A stretch of 38,110 bases of DNA from Neofamilia sp964346535 (GCA_964346535.1 CAYFUN010000008.1:1-38110); one strand, 5' to 3'; counted from the first letter of the stretch, positions 1-8,063 are shown. Numbers and translations are program-made. The notes: generated from the letters alone by a model not told the origin.

Positions 1-1
1 T

Positions 2-691
2 ATTAGTGGACCAATACTTGATTGGTTGTTTACTAGCCAACCTGAACCTATTCTTCATCACAGGTATATGTATGGTTATCCTGATGAATCTGTTCGTCCA
101 GAGGGTCTTATGACTAGGGCAGAGGCTGCGGCTTTAATTGCTCGTCTGGCTGAACTTGATATGTCTAACACTGCTAAACCAAGTTTTAATGACACTCCTT
201 CAGCTTGGTACAATTCTGCCATTAACATTATGACAAAGCTGGACCTAATGTTTGCAGATGATAATGGAGACTTCCGTCCTAACGAAGCTATTACTAGGGC
301 AGAGTTTGCTAGAGCCTTGTACTTTATTGACAAGAAAAATGACAAGGTTGCTCCTTTTGCTGACGTAAGAGGTCACAAGTACGAAGCTGCTATTAACCAA
401 GCCTATGGCAATGACCGTATCTCTGGTTATCCAGATGGTAGCTTTAAGCCTGACAACAATATTACTAGGGCAGAGGCTGCAAGGATTTTAAATCACTTTG
501 CAGGCAGAAAGGCAACTTATGAAGGAACTTACCAAGTTAGACCAGATTTAATTCACTTTACAGACCTTGACCAAAGTCACTGGGCTTATTGGGAAATTAT
601 GGAAGCTGCTAACACTCACGACTTCCAAAGACCTAAGAATACTATTGAAGAATCTTGGTTAAAGATATTGGACGATAAGAAAATGAAATAA
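2..691 (+). CDS. SLH-domain surface protein, C-terminal part (5' partial)
   Basis: The frame is open from base 2, so the protein starts upstream of the window; the first start-like codon inside (TTG at 26) lacks a ribosome-binding site. Three S-layer homology repeats are visible, each with the signature G(Y)PD/DDNG...P...TRAE (GYPDESVRPEG, ADDNGDFRPNE, GYPDGSFKPDN), followed by a final segment with HWAYWEIMEAA. SLH repeats anchor proteins non-covalently to cell-wall polymers, so this is the wall-binding end of a surface protein; its functional N-terminal part is not visible. This repeat style is common in Gram-positive anaerobic cocci. A rho-independent terminator follows directly. Family call is secure; specific function is unknown. 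Confidence 0.85.
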   Translation: MSGPILDWLFTSQPEPILHHRYMYGYPDESVRPEGLMTRAEAAALIARLAELDMSNTAKPSFNDTPSAWYNSAINIMTKLDLMFADDNGDFRPNEAITRAEFARALYFIDKKNDKVAPFADVRGHKYEAAINQAYGNDRISGYPDGSFKPDNNITRAEAARILNHFAGRKATYEGTYQVRPDLIHFTDLDQSHWAYWEIMEAANTHDFQRPKNTIEESWLKILDDKKMK

Positions 692-696
692 AAATA

Positions 697-722
697 AGAG
701 CCTCTTAGCGGGGCTCTTTTTT
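697..722 (+). terminator. Rho-independent terminator after SLH gene
   Basis: AGAGCC (697-702) pairs with GGCTCT (712-717) across a 9-base loop, followed by a T run to 722. It lies six bases past the SLH stop codon. The T run overlaps the stop codon end of the convergent exonuclease gene. Confidence 0.85.
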
Positions 723-1656
723 AGTCTGGAAAAACCTCAGTTAGGATTTTTTCAAAATAAGTTTTTATATTTAAGTTTAGTTGGTTTTTATCGTGTTTGA
801 GTAAATAGATTTCATCAGGGCAGGGGATTTTGTAATTGCAAACTAAATTCATACCATTTTTTTCTAGGTAAGTGCAAGTCACTTGGCCATCATAGGGTCC
901 AGATTTTACTAGGCTTTCAAAGCTAAAGGCTCCATCTTTTATTTGTAATTTAAAAGTTTCTGAGTTTAAAAAGGCTAGGGGGATGGTGGTTGAGCCTGTA
1001 AGTTCTAGTTTATTTTTCTTTAGGGAAATTTTTTCTATTATAAAGTTTTGGTCAGCGACTGATATTGTATTTAACTTTTCTAAGTGGTCTAAAAACCTGT
1101 ACAAGTTTGGCATATTTAATATATCTTCTTCGTTGTGAAGGAGGAGGATATTTTCTAGGTTTTTGTCGCCGTTTTCGTATTCGTAGTAAAGGCTAATTAG
1201 GTCTCCGCCAGAAAATAAGTCTTCTCTGTAGATGCCCATGTACCTTTCAATAGTTTTTAGCTTGTAGTTTTCTAAATTTACAAAGAGAGACTTGGCTTTA
1301 ATTTCCTTGTAGAGGTCCAGGGACTGAAGATCATCTAAAATTTTGCAGGCGATTTTATATTTGTCACATCTGGCCTTTATAAAGGGTAGGTCAAAGCTAT
1401 CGCCGTTAAAGGAGATAAGTTTGTACTTATTTTTTATTTGGTCTAAAAACTTTTTAAGCAGGACCTTTTCGTCTGCCTGGGTCTCTGTTAGGTATTGGCG
1501 GAAGATATTTGAATCCTCTTTAATTTCTAGGGTCCCTATTAAATATATTCTAGCTGTCTGACGGGAAAAGCCTGTTGTCTCTATGTCAAAAAACACTGAG
1601 CCTGGATCTAGATTCTTATTTTCTTTTATTTGAATTTCTTTTTCTATTATTTTCAT
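721..1656 (-). CDS. RNase H-like (YprB/DEDD-type) predicted exonuclease
   Basis: A 311-residue cytosolic protein with a DnaQ/RNase H-like fold of the YprB type (COG3359). The DEDD acidic residues are visible: FFDIETTGF (D24, E26), the second motif SFNGDSFDLPF, and the third HNEEDILNM. Such proteins are predicted metal-dependent 3'-5' exonucleases; the substrate is not known. The C-terminal ~110 residues are a less conserved extra domain rich in beta-strand-like sequence. The gene is divergent from the cysteine desulfurase gene. No Shine-Dalgarno sequence precedes the ATG, and an extended -10 box ends six bases upstream, so the transcript may be leaderless. Confident at family level only. Confidence 0.8.
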   Translation of the reverse strand: MKIIEKEIQIKENKNLDPGSVFFDIETTGFSRQTARIYLIGTLEIKEDSNIFRQYLTETQADEKVLLKKFLDQIKNKYKLISFNGDSFDLPFIKARCDKYKIACKILDDLQSLDLYKEIKAKSLFVNLENYKLKTIERYMGIYREDLFSGGDLISLYYEYENGDKNLENILLLHNEEDILNMPNLYRFLDHLEKLNTISVADQNFIIEKISLKKNKLELTGSTTIPLAFLNSETFKLQIKDGAFSFESLVKSGPYDGQVTCTYLEKNGMNLVCNYKIPCPDEIYLLKHDKNQLNLNIKTYFEKILTEVFPD

Positions 1657-1662
1657 AGTATT

Positions 1663-1687
1663 ATTATAGCAGAAATTTCCCTGTCAA
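1663..1687 (-). promoter_or_regulatory. Extended -10 promoter of the exonuclease gene (possible leaderless start)
   Basis: On the minus strand TGC-TATAAT (TATAAT at 1668-1663) is an extended -10 element. TTGACA lies at 1687-1682, but only 13 bases away, too close for a normal -35. Transcription would start about seven bases after the -10, which is the A of the ATG at 1656. Confidence 0.5.
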
Positions 1688-1716
1688 GTTTTAATGAATT
1701 TTATTTTCTTTTATAG

Positions 1717-1735
1717 TATAATTTAAAGTCGAGGT
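1717..1735 (+). promoter_or_regulatory. -10 box and ribosome-binding site of cysteine desulfurase
   Basis: TATAAT at 1717-1722 is a perfect -10 box but has no convincing -35 partner. GAGGTGG at 1731-1737 is the ribosome-binding site for the ATG at 1741. The leader would be very short, around 12 bases. Confidence 0.4.
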
Positions 1736-1740
1736 GGCTT

Positions 1741-2892
1741 ATGATTTATTTAGATAATTGCGCAACTACAAAAGTTAGACCAGAGGTAAGGGACCTGCTC
1801 ATTGAGTCTTTGGACACAGATTTTGCAAATCCGTCTGCCCTTCACAGCTTTGGCATGAAGGCTGAAGAGTCTATGGAGGCGGCGAGAAAAACTATAGGAG
1901 ACTTTCTAGGAGCTAGGCCCAAGGAGATTTTCTTCACTTCAGGAGGAACTGAGTCTGACAACACTTTTATAAGTTCAGCAATTGAAAAAAATAAAAAATT
2001 TGGCAAAAAAATTATTACTAGCCAGCTAGAACACGATGCTGTTTTAGAGGTTTATAAAAAGTACGAAAAGCTAGGCTATGAGGTCCACTATCTTTCTTGC
2101 GATTCTTATGGGCGAGCAAATTTAGACGAGCTTAATGACCTTATGGACGATAAGGTAATTTTAGTTTCTCTAATCCACGTCAACAACGAACTTGGAACTG
2201 TTAACAATATAAAAAAGGCAGTGGAGATTGTCAAAGCTAAAAATAAAAACACTCTTTTTCATTCTGACGGTGTCCAAGCCTTTGGAAAAATTAAAGTTGA
2301 CCTAAGGGACCTAGGCGTCGACGGATATTCTATTTCTGGCCACAAGGTCCACGGGCCCAAGGGAACTGGCGCCCTTTTTGTAAAAGATGGGACTAATCTT
2401 GAGCCCTTTATTTTAGGCGGCGGCCAAGAAGGCGGCTTTAGGTCTGGAACTGAAAACACCAATGGGATTTTTGCCTTTGCCAAGGCTGTTGAAATTTTGA
2501 AAAAGAACTTTGACGCAGAAGCTAAACACAAGGAAGAACTAAAAAAGCAAGTTTTAGATTTTGTTAAGACTATTGACGACGTAGTAATTAATTCTCCTGC
2601 AGATGCTCCAGGCTGTATTTTAAATTTATCTTTTCTGGACACCAGAGGCGAAGTTATTTTGCACTACTTAGAACAGGACCAGATTTATATTTCAACAGGG
2701 TCAGCCTGCCATTCAAATAGAAAGTCTCAGACTAATTTAGAGAAAATTGGCCTGGACCCAAAAATTGCTGAAGGGTCAATAAGGCTTTGTTTTTCCTATG
2801 AAAACACTGAGGCAGATATAGCTTTATTTTTAGAAAAATTAAAATTTGCAGTAGAAGATATTAGAAAGATAACCACAAAGAGGAAAAGATGA
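1741..2892 (+). CDS. Cysteine desulfurase (NifS/IscS family), ThiI partner
   Basis: A 383-residue PLP enzyme that takes sulfur from L-cysteine, leaving alanine and an enzyme persulfide. The PLP lysine sits in SISGHKVHGPKG (about K202) and the catalytic cysteine in STGSACHSN (about C323). The short loop around the cysteine fits group I NifS/IscS enzymes. The stop overlaps the thiI start by four bases (ATGA), so the two are translationally coupled. In Bacillus subtilis a dedicated desulfurase (NifZ) is paired with ThiI to make 4-thiouridine in tRNA, and that role is inferred here. No iscU, sufBCD or nifU gene is adjacent, which argues against a dedicated Fe-S operon. Confidence 0.93.
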   Translation: MIYLDNCATTKVRPEVRDLLIESLDTDFANPSALHSFGMKAEESMEAARKTIGDFLGARPKEIFFTSGGTESDNTFISSAIEKNKKFGKKIITSQLEHDAVLEVYKKYEKLGYEVHYLSCDSYGRANLDELNDLMDDKVILVSLIHVNNELGTVNNIKKAVEIVKAKNKNTLFHSDGVQAFGKIKVDLRDLGVDGYSISGHKVHGPKGTGALFVKDGTNLEPFILGGGQEGGFRSGTENTNGIFAFAKAVEILKKNFDAEAKHKEELKKQVLDFVKTIDDVVINSPADAPGCILNLSFLDTRGEVILHYLEQDQIYISTGSACHSNRKSQTNLEKIGLDPKIAEGSIRLCFSYENTEADIALFLEKLKFAVEDIRKITTKRKR

Positions 2893-4055
2893 GACAAGTA
2901 ATTTCAATTAGTGTTGGAGAAATTGTCCTAAAGGGCAAGAATAGAAAAAACTTTGAAAACGCCCTAATAGATAAAATTCGCAGGGCCTTAGTTGACATAG
3001 AAGTTGAAAGGGTCTACAAGGAAATTGGAAAGATTTTTGTAGAGTTAAAAAACGACGAGGACATAGATAGAGCCATTGGCAGGGTAAAAAATGTCTTTGG
3101 CATAGTTTATATTTCCAAGTGCTTTAGGGTGGACAAGGACTTAAAGCTAGCAGAAGATGCCTTTAGGGCAGCTATTGCCGATGCTCATATAAAAGACGAA
3201 TTTACCTTTAAAATTATTGCATCAAGGGCTGACAAAAACTTTCCGCTTAAAAGTCCAGAAATAAATAGGCACTTTGGCGGTTTTGTTTTAAAAAACTACG
3301 AGGGAGCCAAGGTGGACGTTCATGAGCCTGAGTATCCAATTTATATTGACATAAGAGAATATATTTATGTCTACATGGGCAGAGAAAGAGGCCTAGGCGG
3401 TATGCCAATGGGAACTAATGGAAGAGGCCTAGTTTTACTTTCTGGAGGAATTGATTCTCCTGTTGCTGCCTTTATGATGGCCAGAAGGGGAATTAGAATC
3501 AACGCCGTTCACTTCCACACCTATCCCTACACTTCAGAAAGGGCAGAGAAAAAAGTTTTAGACCTGGCAGAAATTGTATCTCGTTATACTGGACCAATGA
3601 CTGTTTACTCTGTAAATATTTTAGAAATCAACAGGGCCATAGCTGAAAACTGCTATGAAAACAATATGACCATTCTCTCTCGAAGGATGATGATGCGAGT
3701 GGCAGAAAAAATTTCCAGCCTCAACAAGTACGACGCCCTTATAACTGGAGACAACTTAGGCCAAGTTGCTTCACAGACAATTAAGTCCCTAAAAGTTATT
3801 GACAAGGCAACTGACATGCTAATTTTTAGGCCCCTAATAAGTTTTGACAAGCAACAAATTATAGATATTTCAGAAGACATTGGAACCTTAGAAACTTCCA
3901 ACTTGCCTTTTGATGACTGCTGTACAATTTTTGCACCAAAGCATCCAAATCTAAATCCAAAATTGGAGCAAATTTTAGAAGAAGAAGAAAGACTGGATAT
4001 AGAAAACTTAGTAAATAGAGCTGTTGAGTCGGCTAAAATTATAAAAATTGATTAA
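2889..4055 (+). CDS. thiI: tRNA 4-thiouridine synthase ThiI
   Basis: A 388-residue enzyme that adenylates U8 of tRNA and inserts sulfur received from the preceding desulfurase; it can also serve thiamine thiazole synthesis. The N-terminus has the ferredoxin-like/THUMP region. The PP-loop ATP site VLLSGGIDSPVAA is near residues 183-194. The C-terminal rhodanese domain of the E. coli enzyme is missing, as in Bacillus; the end carries DDCCTIFAPKHP. The tRNA-Gly in this window has U at position 8, a possible substrate. A strong bidirectional terminator follows the stop. Confidence 0.95.
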   Translation: MRQVISISVGEIVLKGKNRKNFENALIDKIRRALVDIEVERVYKEIGKIFVELKNDEDIDRAIGRVKNVFGIVYISKCFRVDKDLKLAEDAFRAAIADAHIKDEFTFKIIASRADKNFPLKSPEINRHFGGFVLKNYEGAKVDVHEPEYPIYIDIREYIYVYMGRERGLGGMPMGTNGRGLVLLSGGIDSPVAAFMMARRGIRINAVHFHTYPYTSERAEKKVLDLAEIVSRYTGPMTVYSVNILEINRAIAENCYENNMTILSRRMMMRVAEKISSLNKYDALITGDNLGQVASQTIKSLKVIDKATDMLIFRPLISFDKQQIIDISEDIGTLETSNLPFDDCCTIFAPKHPNLNPKLEQILEEEERLDIENLVNRAVESAKIIKID

Positions 4056-4095
4056 AAAAATCCACTTAGTAAGTGACTTACTAGGTGGATTTTTT
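4055..4095 (+). terminator. Bidirectional terminator between thiI and the phosphatase remnant
   Basis: TCCACTTAGTAAG (4061-4073) pairs with CTTACTAGGTGGA (4077-4089) across a 3-base loop with one wobble or mismatch. A run of A precedes and a run of T follows the stem, so it can terminate both thiI and the convergent minus-strand gene. Confidence 0.92.
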
Positions 4096-4106
4096 CGTGC
4101 TTAATT

Positions 4107-4733
4107 TTATTTTACAAGTTCAAGGGCCCTTTGTGGAACATAAACTGTTTTAGTGTTATAGATTACAAGGCCACCAAGGTCAACTTTTTTGCCGTCAACT
4201 AGGGCATAGGATTTTGAAGCTGGGAAGATAATTGTCTTTCCGTCTTTGGTAACTTCAATTTGGTAGTTGGTCTTTTTGTCAGAAACAAATTTTACATGGG
4301 CTCCTTCTTTTTCAAAGGCTTGTCTGGCTGGAATATAAAGTTCAGCAGTTAGCTTGTCAAGGTCTAGGCCTAAAACAGCTGCTAGATACTTGCCGATTTC
4401 GTTGTTGTGAACTGTTCCAGAAAGTTTTTTAATATTTGATCCAGATGTGTAGCAGTATAGGGCAACATCTCCGCCTACATGGCCGCCAGTTGTCCAACCA
4501 ATGTTAGACCTGTTAGAAATTACGTGGCCAATAGCCATTTGCACATCTTTTGCTTCTTTGATTATTTTTACTTCTTCATCTGTTAGGTCGATGTTGTAGT
4601 AGTCTTTAGCTAGGGCCCTTGCATTTGAAAAGTCGTCTTTAAGGTCAGATGCAAATTTTGCTCCAGTGTATTTGGCGTCTTTAATAATGTGGGTAAAGGA
4701 TTCAAGTGGAGCCTTGTCATAACCTTTGGCAAT
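4107..4733 (-). pseudogene. Alkaline phosphatase, C-terminal remnant
   Basis: Reading the minus strand, the coding frame runs from 4733 to a stop at 4107 (about 208 codons) and begins straight after a TAG, with no start codon or ribosome-binding site. The part kept has the alkaline phosphatase metal-site motif WTTGGHVGGDV and then AALYCYTSGS-like sequence (GGDVALYCY). It is followed by ~85 residues resembling a copper-amine-oxidase-N-like repeat (ending VYVPQRALEL). The N-terminal half with the catalytic serine and first metal ligands is gone; upstream is AT-rich non-coding sequence. A GTG at 4544 could nominally start a 145-residue product but has no support. This is best read as a gene truncated by deletion. 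Confidence 0.8.
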
Positions 4734-4869
4734 CTAAAAATTTTCTTTATTTTAGTTTAGGTGAAATGTATTAAAGGCTTACTAAGAAATTGTAAAAGGC
4801 CTAATAAGTTTTGTAAGATAAAGAGCTGGCAAAGTATTTGTGTAAAAATCGAGAAATTTTTTTAAAAAC

Positions 4870-4898
4870 TTGAAAATGCTAGGATAACCATGTATAAT
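4870..4898 (+). promoter_or_regulatory. Consensus sigma-A promoter for ncRNA/tRNA-Gly
   Basis: TTGAAA (4870-4875) and TATAAT (4893-4898) are spaced by exactly 17 bases. No coding frame with a ribosome-binding site follows, so the promoter drives the structured RNA and the tRNA. Expected start is near 4905. Confidence 0.88.
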
Positions 4899-4904
4899 AC
4901 AAGT

Positions 4905-5080
4905 AGAGTTTCTGCGGTGCACGTAAGTCTATGCTTAATTCAACCGACGTATCAGACACGGGAATTTGTGTTTGAGCGATATGGCAAGCCTCCTTTGAGG
5001 GGACGTCAGATTCAATCAACAGGATACCCACCTTTTTATAAGGCGGGTCTGAATTAACGAATGACTACGACACTCGCGGA
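4905..5080 (+). ncRNA. ssrS: Structured RNA, probable 6S RNA
   Basis: About 175 bases lie between a consensus promoter and tRNA-Gly and do not code. The two ends pair over a long interrupted stem: TCTGCGGTG (4911-4919) with CACTCGCGGA (5071-5080), CGTAAGTC with GACTACG, then TTAATTCA with TGAATTAA (around 5050). Inside are small hairpins, including CCTC-CTTT-GAGG and ACCCACCTT...AAGGCGGGT. A long closing stem, a central open region with TTGAGCGATAT and total length near 180 match 6S RNA, which binds RNA polymerase holoenzyme and holds it in an inactive state. The GCGGTGCACGTAAG start also resembles remembered 6S sequences. No covariance model was run, so another structured RNA is possible. 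Confidence 0.62.
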
Positions 5081-5084
5081 TTAT

Positions 5085-5159
5085 GCGGAAATGGCTCAGT
5101 GGTAGAGCATCGCCTTGCCAAGGCGAGGGTCGCGAGTTCGAATCTCGTTTTCCGCTCCA
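5085..5159 (+). tRNA. tRNA-Gly (GCC)
   Basis: A 75-base cloverleaf with an encoded CCA end. The acceptor stem GCGGAAA/TTTCCGC is perfect, the anticodon arm is TCGCC-TTGCCAA-GGCGA with anticodon GCC at 5117-5119, and the T arm is GCGAG-TTCGAAT-CTCGT. It begins four bases after the closing stem of the upstream RNA and shares its promoter. Confidence 0.97.
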
Positions 5160-5187
5160 TTTGAATTTTTTCGCTAGTAAGCGGCAG

Positions 5188-5217
5188 TATAGGCAGAGAG
5201 ATCTGCCTATATTTTTT
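5188..5217 (+). terminator. Terminator of ncRNA/tRNA-Gly unit
   Basis: A perfect 10-base stem, TATAGGCAGA (5188-5197) with TCTGCCTATA (5202-5211), a GAGA loop, and six T. It closes the transcript that starts at the 4870 promoter. Confidence 0.93.
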
Positions 5218-5277
5218 AGACTTTGTTTAACTTTAAATTATAAGGGGTATGACCTATCTATGGAAAGAGAGATATAA

Positions 5278-5694
5278 ATGGATAAGTTAAAAAAGCTTTT
5301 TGAAAAAATTACTGCAGGCAGATATGGCATGGACCACTTAAATGTCTTCCTTATATACTTGGTCTTCGTCCTAAGTTTTGTTGGAATTTTTGTAAGGTCT
5401 TCTAGGGCCTTTACTATTTTAAGAATTTTAGCAGCCTTAGTGAGCATTTATGCAATTTTTAGAATTTTGTCTAAAAAAATAAACGACAGGTACCAAGAAA
5501 ACATCAAGTACTTAAAGGCCACCAAGCCTATAAGGGCAGAAGCCGATCTTCTATCTCTTAGGTGGAAGGACAGGAAGACCCACAAGTATATAAAGTGCCC
5601 AGTTTGCAAAAAGGTAATGCGAGTGCCAAAGAAGGCAGGAAAAATTAAAATAAAGTGTCCAAGATGTGGCCACGAATTTATAAAAAGAGTTTAA
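5278..5694 (+). CDS. Small membrane protein with C-terminal zinc ribbon
   Basis: A 138-residue protein of unknown function. Two hydrophobic segments are predicted near residues 22-39 and 43-64, followed by a charged linker and a zinc ribbon, CPVC...CPRCG (C107, C110, C127, C130), presumably in the cytoplasm. The ribbon resembles those of small Gram-positive membrane proteins of unassigned role. The ATG at 5278 is preceded by a weak GAGAGA ribosome-binding site. It stands alone between the tRNA terminator and trigger factor, which has its own promoter. Domain layout is clear; no function is claimed. Confidence 0.75.
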   Translation: MDKLKKLFEKITAGRYGMDHLNVFLIYLVFVLSFVGIFVRSSRAFTILRILAALVSIYAIFRILSKKINDRYQENIKYLKATKPIRAEADLLSLRWKDRKTHKYIKCPVCKKVMRVPKKAGKIKIKCPRCGHEFIKRV

Positions 5695-5790
5695 TAAGGA
5701 GAAGAAAGTCCTTATAGCTTTAGGATTTTTAACCATAAAAGGCAAAAAAACGGTGATAAAAGATATTTTTCGCTTATAAATAAGTAAATC

Positions 5791-5819
5791 TTAACCATTA
5801 AGAGCTTTTATGGTATAAT
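5791..5819 (+). promoter_or_regulatory. Promoter of tig
   Basis: TTAACC (5791-5796) and TATAAT (5814-5819) are 17 bases apart, with a TGG extended -10 just before the -10 box. It lies about 30 bases upstream of the tig start and may serve tig-clpP-clpX. Confidence 0.75.
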
Positions 5820-5850
5820 AATAAAGATATTTTACATGGGAGGAATTAAC

Positions 5851-7460
5851 GTGACAAAAGAATTTAAAAGAGAAGGAAATACTGTTAGTTTTCAAATGGT
5901 AATTCCTAGTGACCAAATAGAAAAAAGCATGCAAGAAGTTTATTTAAAAAGCAGAAAAAGCTTCCAACTTCCAGGCTTTAGAAAGGGAAAGGCTCCAAGA
6001 CAACTACTAGAAAGAACTTATGGAGCAGACCTATTTTTTGAAGACGCAGTAAATGAATGCATTCCAAAAATTTATGAAGAAACTACAGAAGAAATGGGCC
6101 TAAAACTTGCTGGCCAACCACAAATTTCTCTTAGCGCCCCATATAAAAAAGGCGAAGACGTAGTTTTAAATGTTGAAGTTGAAGTTGTACCAGAATTTGA
6201 AGTAAAGGATTATTCAAAAATTGAAATTCCAGAAATCAAATACGAAGTTACAGACGAACTAATTTATAACAAGATGCAAGAAGAAAAAGAAAAGTCTAAA
6301 AGAGCTATTCCAGTTGAAAGACCAGCTAAACTTGGCGACGTAACTATTATAGACTTTGAAGGCTTTATTGGTGACAAGGCCTTTGACGGCGGCAAGGGAG
6401 AAGACTTCCAACTTGAACTTGGTTCAGGCCAATTTATTCCAGGCTTTGAAGACCAATTAGTAGGAGCCAAGGCTGGAGATCAAGTTGACGTAAATGTAAC
6501 CTTCCCAGAAGAGTATGGTTCTGAAGAACTTTCTGGCAAGGATGCAACTTTTAAAGTTACAGTAAAGGAAGTTCAAGAAATTGAATATCCAGAAATTGAC
6601 GACGACTTTATTAAAGATATTTCTGAATTTGATACAGTAGAAGAATACAAGGCTGACCTAAGAAAGAATTTAGAAGCAGAATTTGAAGAAAGAACTAATA
6701 ACGAAATTAGAAATGCAGTTTTAAGAAGGGTAGCTGACCTTGCTGACTTTGAAGTTCCAGAAGCCATTGTAGAAAATGCCATTGACAGAGAAATAGAAAA
6801 CTTCTCAGCCAACCTAAGACAATACGGCATTGACTTTGACCAATATGCTGAAATGTCAGGAACAAATAAATACGACATTAGAAATGATTTTAGAGAAAAC
6901 GCCTTTATTAATTCAAAAATCCAATTAATAATGGAAAAGATCATTGAAAAAGAAAAACTTGACGCAAGTGATGACGAACTTAAGGCAGAAATTGAAAGAC
7001 TTGGAAAACTTTATTTCCCAACAAATGAAGAAGAACAAAAGAAATTCATCGACCTTTATTCATCAAATGCTGACTTTGTAAAAGACGACCTAGTATTTAA
7101 CAAGGCCTTAGACATGTTAGTTGAAAATGTTGTATTTGTTGAGCCAAAAGAAATAGAAGAAAAAGAAGAGCCNNNNNNNNNNNNNNNNNNNNNNNNNNNN
7201 NNNNNNNNNNNNNNNNNNNNNNNNNNNNNNNNNNNNNNNNNNNNNNNNNNNNNNNNNNNNNNNNNNNNNNNNAAGAGCCAGCTAATAAAACAGAAAAGGC
7301 TGCTGAAAAACCAGGCAATGAAACTATAGAAGAAAGAAATAAGAGAATAGCAGAGCTTTATGAAACAGGCGACTATACTCAAGAACAACTAGCTGAAAAG
7401 GAAGACCTATCTCCTTCAACAATTTCTAGAATTATTAGAGAAGCAAAAAAAGACAAGTAG
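5851..7460 (+). CDS. tig: Trigger factor with C-terminal helix-turn-helix tail (spans assembly gap)
   Basis: Ribosome-bound chaperone that meets nascent chains at the exit tunnel. Ribosome-docking motif GFRKGKAPR lies near residue 45, an FKBP-type PPIase domain spans about 150-245 (GDVTIIDFEGF, GSGQFIPGFEDQL), and a helical substrate-binding region runs to about 430. The GTG at 5851 is preferred over the ATG at 5836, because GGGAGGA (5838-5844) is its ribosome-binding site. A 100-N gap interrupts an acidic linker (KEIEEKEEP). After it, a different frame continues as EPANKTEKAAEKPGNE and ends in YTQEQLAEKEDLSPSTISRI at a TAG at 7460. Joining the frames needs a true gap length of 2 modulo 3, so 100 is a placeholder. 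Typical trigger factor is about 430 residues; this one has a long extra tail, or the tail is a separate small gene starting inside the gap. Confidence 0.85.
7173..7272. other. Assembly gap (100 N)
   Basis: Exactly 100 undetermined bases. Both flanks encode Glu/Lys/Pro-rich low-complexity protein, a typical place for a repeat-caused assembly break. The canonical tig-clpP-clpX order across the gap supports the join. Confidence 0.99.
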
Positions 7461-7473
7461 GAAGGAAGATTTT

Positions 7474-8055
7474 ATGAGTCTAATACCAATGGTAGTAGAG
7501 CAAACTAGTAGAGGCGAAAGGTCTTATGATATTTATTCTAGACTTTTAAAGGATAGGATTATATTTTTAAGTGGAGAAATTACAGACCAAGTAGCAGACC
7601 TAGTTGTTGCCCAACTTTTGTTTTTAGAATCTGAAGGGCCAGACAAGGACATTTCTATTTATATTAATAGTCCTGGCGGATCAGTTTCTGCAGGCCTTGC
7701 TATTTATGATACTATGCAGTATATAAAATCACCTGTATCTACAATTTGTGTAGGAAGGGCAGCGTCTATGGGAGCATTTTTACTTGCAGCAGGAGAAAAG
7801 GGAAAGAGATATGCCCTACCTAATGCTGATATTATGATTCACCAACCCCTAGGCGGAACCCAAGGCCAGGCTTCAGATATAAAAATTCAAGCTGAAAAAA
7901 TTCTTCAAACTAGAGAGCTTTTAAATAAAATTCTAGCTGAGAGAACTGGTCAAGACCTAGAGAGAATTTCCTTAGATACAGATAGAGATTATTATATGTC
8001 TGCTAGTCAGGCTGTTGACTACGGCCTTATAGACAAGGTAATTGAATCAAAATAA
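7474..8055 (+). CDS. clpP: ATP-dependent Clp protease proteolytic subunit ClpP
   Basis: A 193-residue serine peptidase that forms the tetradecameric chamber of Clp proteases. The catalytic triad is visible at its standard positions: S98 in GRAASMGAF, H123 in IMIHQPLGG and D172 in DTDRDYYM. The short N-terminus (MSLIPMVVEQTSRGER) is that of the mature enzyme. An AGGAAG ribosome-binding site lies upstream, 14 bases after the end of the trigger factor tail. It is followed after 8 bases by clpX, its unfoldase partner. No CtsR operator-like repeat was noticed upstream. Confidence 0.98.
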   Translation: MSLIPMVVEQTSRGERSYDIYSRLLKDRIIFLSGEITDQVADLVVAQLLFLESEGPDKDISIYINSPGGSVSAGLAIYDTMQYIKSPVSTICVGRAASMGAFLLAAGEKGKRYALPNADIMIHQPLGGTQGQASDIKIQAEKILQTRELLNKILAERTGQDLERISLDTDRDYYMSASQAVDYGLIDKVIESK

Positions 8056-8063
8056 GGAGTACT

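Noticed and set aside
4107..4544. Intact 145-residue gene from GTG 4544
   Set aside because: The same frame continues upstream with phosphatase-like sequence to 4733, and no ribosome-binding site precedes the GTG.
5083..5277. A 64-codon frame running through the tRNA and its terminator
   Set aside because: It reads through a complete tRNA-Gly and a perfect terminator and has no ribosome-binding site.
5695..5790. Possible terminator after the small zinc-ribbon gene (TCCT...AGGA followed by T)
   Set aside because: The stem is only about four bases with a mismatch beyond; too weak to list.
5836..5850. Upstream ATG for trigger factor
   Set aside because: The ATG overlaps the GGGAGGA ribosome-binding site that serves the GTG at 5851; family N-termini begin near the GTG.
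7273..7329. Trigger factor ending at 7329 in the frame obtained by reading straight through 100 N
   Set aside because: The 100-N length is a placeholder. The frame ending at 7460 shows coherent protein with a folded motif and runs up to clpP.
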